A stretch of DNA of 9,846 nt from Thiotrichaceae bacterium. GTDB lineage: Bacteria > Pseudomonadota > Gammaproteobacteria > Thiotrichales > Thiotrichaceae. Within the stretch, counting starts at the first letter, position 1. Each line of letters begins with the position of its first letter. A program made the translations under genes and the position numbers. The notes under the pieces are model-generated. The model saw nothing but the letters and a program-made list of their open reading frames with translations, did no database searches and was not told where the DNA came from. This document shows positions 7,060 to 9,846 of the stretch, one piece after another. Location: assembly GCA_024762625.1 (NCBI GenBank), contig JANTHA010000068.1, positions 1-9,846 of the forward strand, read 5' to 3'.

Positions 7060-8076
7060 ATGGCTATCACAGCACCCAATCATACAACATTGTCGCCTCA
7101 TATTGAAATCCGCAAGGTTGACAACAGCGCCGCCAGCCGTTGGCTTTCAAAGGGTATCGAAGACTTTAAAACAGCCAATATAAACAGCCTGCTATACGGT
7201 CTGTTATTCGTTATTGCAGGCGCTATTACGATTTGGTTCATACGCGACAATCCAGTATTTATCATGGCGATTGTAACCGGTTTCTATCTTGTCGGACCGC
7301 CCATTGCCGCTGGCCTATACGACATGAGCCAGCAAATCGAACAAGGCAATAAACCCTCCCTGCTGCATGCTATCTCGGTGCTTGGCAGAAATACCCGCTG
7401 TCTTCTTGGCTTAACCCTGATTCTCGGTGCATTAATGGTTGCCTGGACAGGCGTGGCGACCATCATTGTCAATAATTTTTTTGGCGAACACATGGTTTTT
7501 GGCGGCGGCTGGAATAGCCTGTTTGCTGGCGAACATGCTTTCGCCTTTGCTGGAATACTACTAATAAGCGGAATTGTTATGGCGATGATTGCATCCGCAG
7601 TCAGCCTCACATTTGCTCCATTGCTAGACCATAAACAAATGGGAACCATCACGGTGCTACTGATACTTGCGCTGATCATGTTTGCCTGGGTCAGAACCAT
7701 GGTGTTGGCGATTAACGCCTTTCTGGATAACACGGAGATGATCGCGAGCGGCTGGAGCGCCCTGTTCAGCAGCACCCAATTCTGGCCATTTTTAGCAGTC
7801 TTCCTGATCGCGGGCCTGATTTTTGCCGCCATTGCGTTTACACTGAGCGTCATTGCCGTACCCCTGATTATTGATCGCCGCGTCAATGTGCTCACCGCAA
7901 TTTCCACCAGTGTGGAAGCAGTCAAAAAGAACCCTCTGGCCATGCTCCGCTGGGCCGCCACCATCGCTGGCCTGATCGCTGTAGGTCTGGGTCTTTTCTT
8001 TGTCGGACTGGCAATCGCACTGCCTATTGTAGGCCACGCCAGCTGGCACGCTTATCGTGAACTGATTGTAGAATAA
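7060..8076 (+). CDS. DUF2189 integral membrane protein with internally duplicated unit
   Basis: The 338-residue protein is almost entirely hydrophobic, with about seven or eight membrane segments. Family marks of DUF2189 as I know it are YLVGPPIAAGLYDMS (76-90), an R-N pair before the next helix (RNTR, 110-113), VPLIIDRRVNVLTAI (267-281), and the C-terminal LPIVGHASWHAYREL (321-335). Family members are usually about 260 residues. The excess here is explained by a repeat: about 118-190 and 199-272 align at a constant offset of 81 residues (W129/W210, W151/W232, P187/P268, each unit ending in PL-hydrophobic-D). Translation signals are good: GAGAGG lies seven bases before the ATG. DUF2189 proteins have no established biochemical role; transport or cytochrome-oxidase-linked roles would be guesses. 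It is divergent from the SCO gene. Confidence 0.87.
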   Translation: MAITAPNHTTLSPHIEIRKVDNSAASRWLSKGIEDFKTANINSLLYGLLFVIAGAITIWFIRDNPVFIMAIVTGFYLVGPPIAAGLYDMSQQIEQGNKPSLLHAISVLGRNTRCLLGLTLILGALMVAWTGVATIIVNNFFGEHMVFGGGWNSLFAGEHAFAFAGILLISGIVMAMIASAVSLTFAPLLDHKQMGTITVLLILALIMFAWVRTMVLAINAFLDNTEMIASGWSALFSSTQFWPFLAVFLIAGLIFAAIAFTLSVIAVPLIIDRRVNVLTAISTSVEAVKKNPLAMLRWAATIAGLIAVGLGLFFVGLAIALPIVGHASWHAYRELIVE

Positions 8077-8138
8077 ACCTAAATTCCTCAGTCGAACGCT
8101 AAGATAACAAATAAACTTATGGTTTATCATATATATAG

Positions 8139-8309
8139 CAAATTATTAATCTCACTCACAGGGTGAAGTCGCTTAAGGCTAGATTGCACAACTGTGATGG
8201 CGCATGTCAGCGTTGTAACCGCTTGAAAGGGAATAACCATTCCGCGCAGTTACGCCTTGACCTGCACCACCACAGCAGCACACTCAAGCCTGCTCAACTG
8301 AGAATTTAG
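8139..8309 (+). pseudogene. cryptic 56-codon open frame, possible gene remnant
   Basis: An open frame runs from just after a TAG (8136-8138) to a TAG at 8307-8309. It has no ATG and no ribosome binding site; the only usual start is a GTG at 8163. The reading looks protein-like in its second half: Cys at positions 19, 23 and 26 (CX3CX2C in CDGACQRCNRLKGNN), then a His/Leu-rich tail with LRLDLHHHSS. That could be the C-terminal remnant of a larger gene, perhaps a transposase, but I do not recognise it. Chance openness is quite possible. The DNA also folds into a hairpin (8215-8253). Confidence 0.25.
8215..8253. repeat. compound stem-loop in the gap after the DUF2189 gene
   Basis: GTAAC-CGC (8215-8222) pairs with GCG-CA-GTTAC (8244-8253) with a two-base bulge. 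Inside, GGAAT (8230-8234) pairs with ATTCC (8239-8243) around an AACC loop. That is 13 base pairs in a 39-base segment. It is not followed by a T-run on either strand. Confidence 0.4.
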
Positions 8310-8325
8310 GATAAACGCGTTCAGA

Positions 8326-8362
8326 CTCCGGGTTTTTATGGCGGAACAATAAAAACCCGGAG
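8326..8362. terminator. perfect 14-bp stem-loop after the lysR-type gene, possible terminator
   Basis: CTCCGGGTTTTTAT (8326-8339) is exactly complementary to ATAAAAACCCGGAG (8349-8362) around a 9-base loop. It starts two bases beyond the regulator's TAA stop (8367-8365). The GC half is at the outside and the A/T tract inside the stem, so no T-run follows the stem on either strand. This departs from the classical terminator. Its position still suggests transcript-end formation or 3'-end protection for the regulator's mRNA. Confidence 0.5.
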
Positions 8363-8364
8363 AA

Positions 8365-9240
8365 TTATCCATCGAACACGCCTTCGAACAGGGCTTTTTT
8401 ATCATTGATAGACTGAATCATGTGCTCACGAAACGCCAGAACTCTGGCGCAATGTTTGAGATCCTGATGAAATAACAACCACAAACCCAGATTATGGCCG
8501 GGATTCGGCTCACAATAGCGTTCCAGCAAAGGGTCAGTATCCCCCATAAAACAGGGTAGATATGAAACGCCGAGCCCTTCCCTGATAGCTGCGCGCGTCA
8601 ACAGTGTATCATCACTGGTGAAACGTCGGGGCTGTCCGCCACATTGCTGCTTTGTCCATGACGAGTGGAATTTGCAGCAATTCACGCCAATCCATTCTAC
8701 TTCCTTACGCTGTTCCCTGACCCGTTTTAAATAGGAGTGGGCGCCATAAACAGTTGAAACCACCGTTACCAGTTGCTTGCCGATTAATGTCTCTGTCGGA
8801 GTATTGGTCAGTCGTATAACGACATCCGCCTCGCGCTGGGAAAGACTGACATTATCATTGGAAACCATGACCTGCAGATCAATCATCGGAAAGCGCTTGC
8901 TGAAACTGGCGAACATGGGCATAAGCACCGAGGACGCCATATTATTGATAGCACTGATTCTCAATGAACCGACCAGTTTGCTGTCTTTCCCGGGCAAGGA
9001 TCCATCCACCTGTAAGACGCGGGCTTCAATATCTAGCGCAGTATCAAATAGATTTTTTCCCGCACGGGTGAGTTCATAACGACCTGTTTTACGATCGAGT
9101 AAGCGGGTTCCCAGGTTTTCTTCCAAATGGCGAACCCGTCTGGAAACGGTTGAATGTTGTACGCCCAGTTGTTTTGCGCCTCCGGAAATCGTTCCACTGC
9201 GCGCCACCGCAAGAAATACTTTAAGGTCGTCCCAATTCAT
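8365..9240 (-). CDS. LysR-family transcriptional regulator
   Basis: The 291-residue protein has the standard LysR layout. An N-terminal winged helix-turn-helix spans about residues 1-60 (WDDLKVFLAVARSGTISG, then the recognition helix region QHSTVSRRVRHLEENLGTRL). A linker helix follows, and an effector-binding domain spans about 90-285 (GSLRISA at 91-97, READVVIRL at 136-144, REGLGVSYLPC at 220-230). Such proteins act as tetramers and often control a divergent neighbour, here the methyltransferase starting at 9464, as well as themselves. The effector is unknown. The effector domain has six cysteines (188, 189, 200, 230, 243, 264), more than I would expect, which leaves room for a redox- or metal-responsive role. 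The ATG at 9240 has no good Shine-Dalgarno sequence, but the HTH begins correctly from it. Confidence 0.93.
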   Translation of the reverse strand: MNWDDLKVFLAVARSGTISGGAKQLGVQHSTVSRRVRHLEENLGTRLLDRKTGRYELTRAGKNLFDTALDIEARVLQVDGSLPGKDSKLVGSLRISAINNMASSVLMPMFASFSKRFPMIDLQVMVSNDNVSLSQREADVVIRLTNTPTETLIGKQLVTVVSTVYGAHSYLKRVREQRKEVEWIGVNCCKFHSSWTKQQCGGQPRRFTSDDTLLTRAAIREGLGVSYLPCFMGDTDPLLERYCEPNPGHNLGLWLLFHQDLKHCARVLAFREHMIQSINDKKALFEGVFDG

Positions 9241-9323
9241 CTAAACATACCACGGCGTTTATCGGCCAAATCCCAGTTTTAAACCTGATATTTTCATCAC
9301 AAGCCACTAGAACAGAGAGCTTC

Positions 9324-9339
9324 TGTGCATTTATGCACA
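9324..9339. promoter_or_regulatory. palindromic operator candidate in the divergent region
   Basis: TGTGCAT (9324-9330) and ATGCACA (9333-9339) are perfectly complementary around a 2-bp centre. Such a compact 16-bp palindrome suits a dimeric HTH regulator. The spacing is not the T-N11-A of LysR boxes, so the bound protein may be something else. Confidence 0.45.
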
Positions 9340-9352
9340 TCACGTTTCGAAA

Positions 9353-9379
9353 AGTTGAGAATTGGAATTATTCGCAACT
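9353..9379. promoter_or_regulatory. second dyad, candidate regulator site or promoter overlap
   Basis: AGTTGAGAAT (9353-9362) and ATTCGCAACT (9370-9379) are complementary at nine of ten positions around a 7-base centre. The centre overlaps a possible promoter for the methyltransferase: TTGGAA (9362-9367) and TATCCT (9384-9389), 16 bp apart. If the promoter is real, a protein bound here would sit on the -35 element. Confidence 0.4.
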
Positions 9380-9387
9380 GGTCTATC

Positions 9388-9423
9388 CTTTTTAAGTATA
9401 GGTCATTCTACCTATTTAAAAAG
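9388..9423. repeat. 14-bp inverted repeat in the methyltransferase leader
   Basis: CTTTTTAA (9388-9395) pairs with TTAAAAAG (9416-9423). After a two-base bulge (9396-9397), ATAGGT (9398-9403) pairs with ACCTAT (9410-9415), leaving a 6-base loop. All 14 pairs are perfect. A further AGAAT-G-ATTCT dyad follows at 9427-9437. The element ends about 27 bp before the Shine-Dalgarno sequence. No T-run follows, so it is an operator or leader structure rather than a terminator. Confidence 0.55.
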
Positions 9424-9463
9424 CGAAGAATGATTCTGCAATGCAACTAAAGGAGATGAAATC

Positions 9464-9846
9464 ATGACTAAAACGCCACAAAAATTCAATGCCTTGCAAT
9501 ACAAGGAAACCACCCGTAAACAATGGGACACAGCTGCAGAAGCCTGGCATCGATGGGGTGAGCTACTGTCAAGATGGCTAGGGCCAGCAACCGAGACCAT
9601 GCTGGATATGTGCGATATTGGAAACGGCAGTCGCGTACTGGATGTTGCGGCAGGGGCAGGAGAACAAACCGTTACAACAGCCCGTCGAGTCGGCGAAAAC
9701 GGTTATGTCCTGGCTACTGATATTTCACCTGTTATTCTTGAATACGTTAATACATCAGCCAGACTATCCGGCCTTGATAATATAGAAACTCAAGAAGTGG
9801 ATGGCGAAAATCTGGATGAGGTACAAAAGGGATCTTTTGATGCAGT
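9464..9846 (+). CDS. class I SAM-dependent methyltransferase, 3' end outside the window
   Basis: The open frame starts at the ATG at 9464, eight bases after AAGGAG, and is still open at the window end after 127 full codons. Motif I of class I methyltransferases is clear: SRVLDVAAGAGEQ at 56-68. The SAM-ribose acidic residue follows in YVLATDIS (Asp86), and EVDGENLD at 111-118 fits the region after motif II. The Trp-rich start (QWDTAAEAWHRWGELLSRWL, 20-39) and the overall look place it near the UbiE/ubiquinone-menaquinone type family of small-molecule methyltransferases, but the substrate cannot be read. It is transcribed away from the LysR-type gene through a dyad-rich spacer, which makes regulation by that protein likely. 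The C-terminal half, which carries substrate-specific features, is missing from view. Confidence 0.88.
   Translation, partial: MTKTPQKFNALQYKETTRKQWDTAAEAWHRWGELLSRWLGPATETMLDMCDIGNGSRVLDVAAGAGEQTVTTARRVGENGYVLATDISPVILEYVNTSARLSGLDNIETQEVDGENLDEVQKGSFDA

Noticed and set aside
7284..7964. 226-codon minus-strand open frame in the DUF2189 gene
   Set aside because: Antisense shadow of a gene with a clear family match and a good ribosome binding site.
8215..8253. Integron attC-like site from the GTAAC/GTTAC arms
   Set aside because: The arms do not fit the RYYYAAC/GTTRRRY core sequences, and there is no integrase or cassette context.

Overview
The window reads as chromosomal DNA of moderate GC from a gammaproteobacterium. 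The best evidence is the gene order prfB-lysS on one strand, as in Escherichia coli. The RF2 gene also carries the AGGGGG-TAT-CTT-TGA-C frameshift site in the form I know from E. coli. A bifunctional ornithine-lipid acyltransferase (OlsF-like) and a TfpX/TfpZ pilin accessory protein fit this group. I cannot name the genus. A methylotroph-like gammaproteobacterium is a guess from the look of the proteins, not something I could show.

Layout. Positions 48-329 (minus) hold a short, unrecognised membrane-anchored basic protein, divergent from an OlsF-like acyltransferase at 451-2250 (plus). A TfpX/TfpZ-type membrane protein follows at 2430-3227 (plus). Convergent to it is a minus-strand block in the order SCO1/SenC (6142-6756), prfB (4953-6048, read through a programmed +1 frameshift) and lysS (3325-4839). 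The prfB-lysS spacer contains an imperfect palindromic element. Divergent from SCO1, across about 300 bp with inverted repeats, is a DUF2189 membrane protein (7060-8076, plus) with an internal duplication of about 81 residues. After a 288-bp gap with a cryptic open frame and stem-loops comes a LysR-family regulator (8365-9240, minus). It is divergent from a class I SAM methyltransferase that starts at 9464 and runs off the window. The 223-bp region between those two is rich in dyad symmetry and looks like a shared control region.

Function. Most genes are housekeeping or membrane and envelope functions: translation termination and lysyl-tRNA charging (prfB, lysS), copper delivery to cytochrome oxidase (SCO), aminolipid synthesis (OlsF-like), and pilin assembly support without a pilin in view (TfpX/Z). 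The lysR/methyltransferase pair is the most likely local regulatory unit. I see no CRISPR array, complete insertion sequence, tRNA, rRNA, phage module or defence island. I do not see a convincing new multi-gene system. The most noteworthy points are the duplicated DUF2189 unit, the dyads in the lysR/methyltransferase spacer, the palindromic element inside the prfB-lysS spacer, and the cryptic open frame at 8139-8309.
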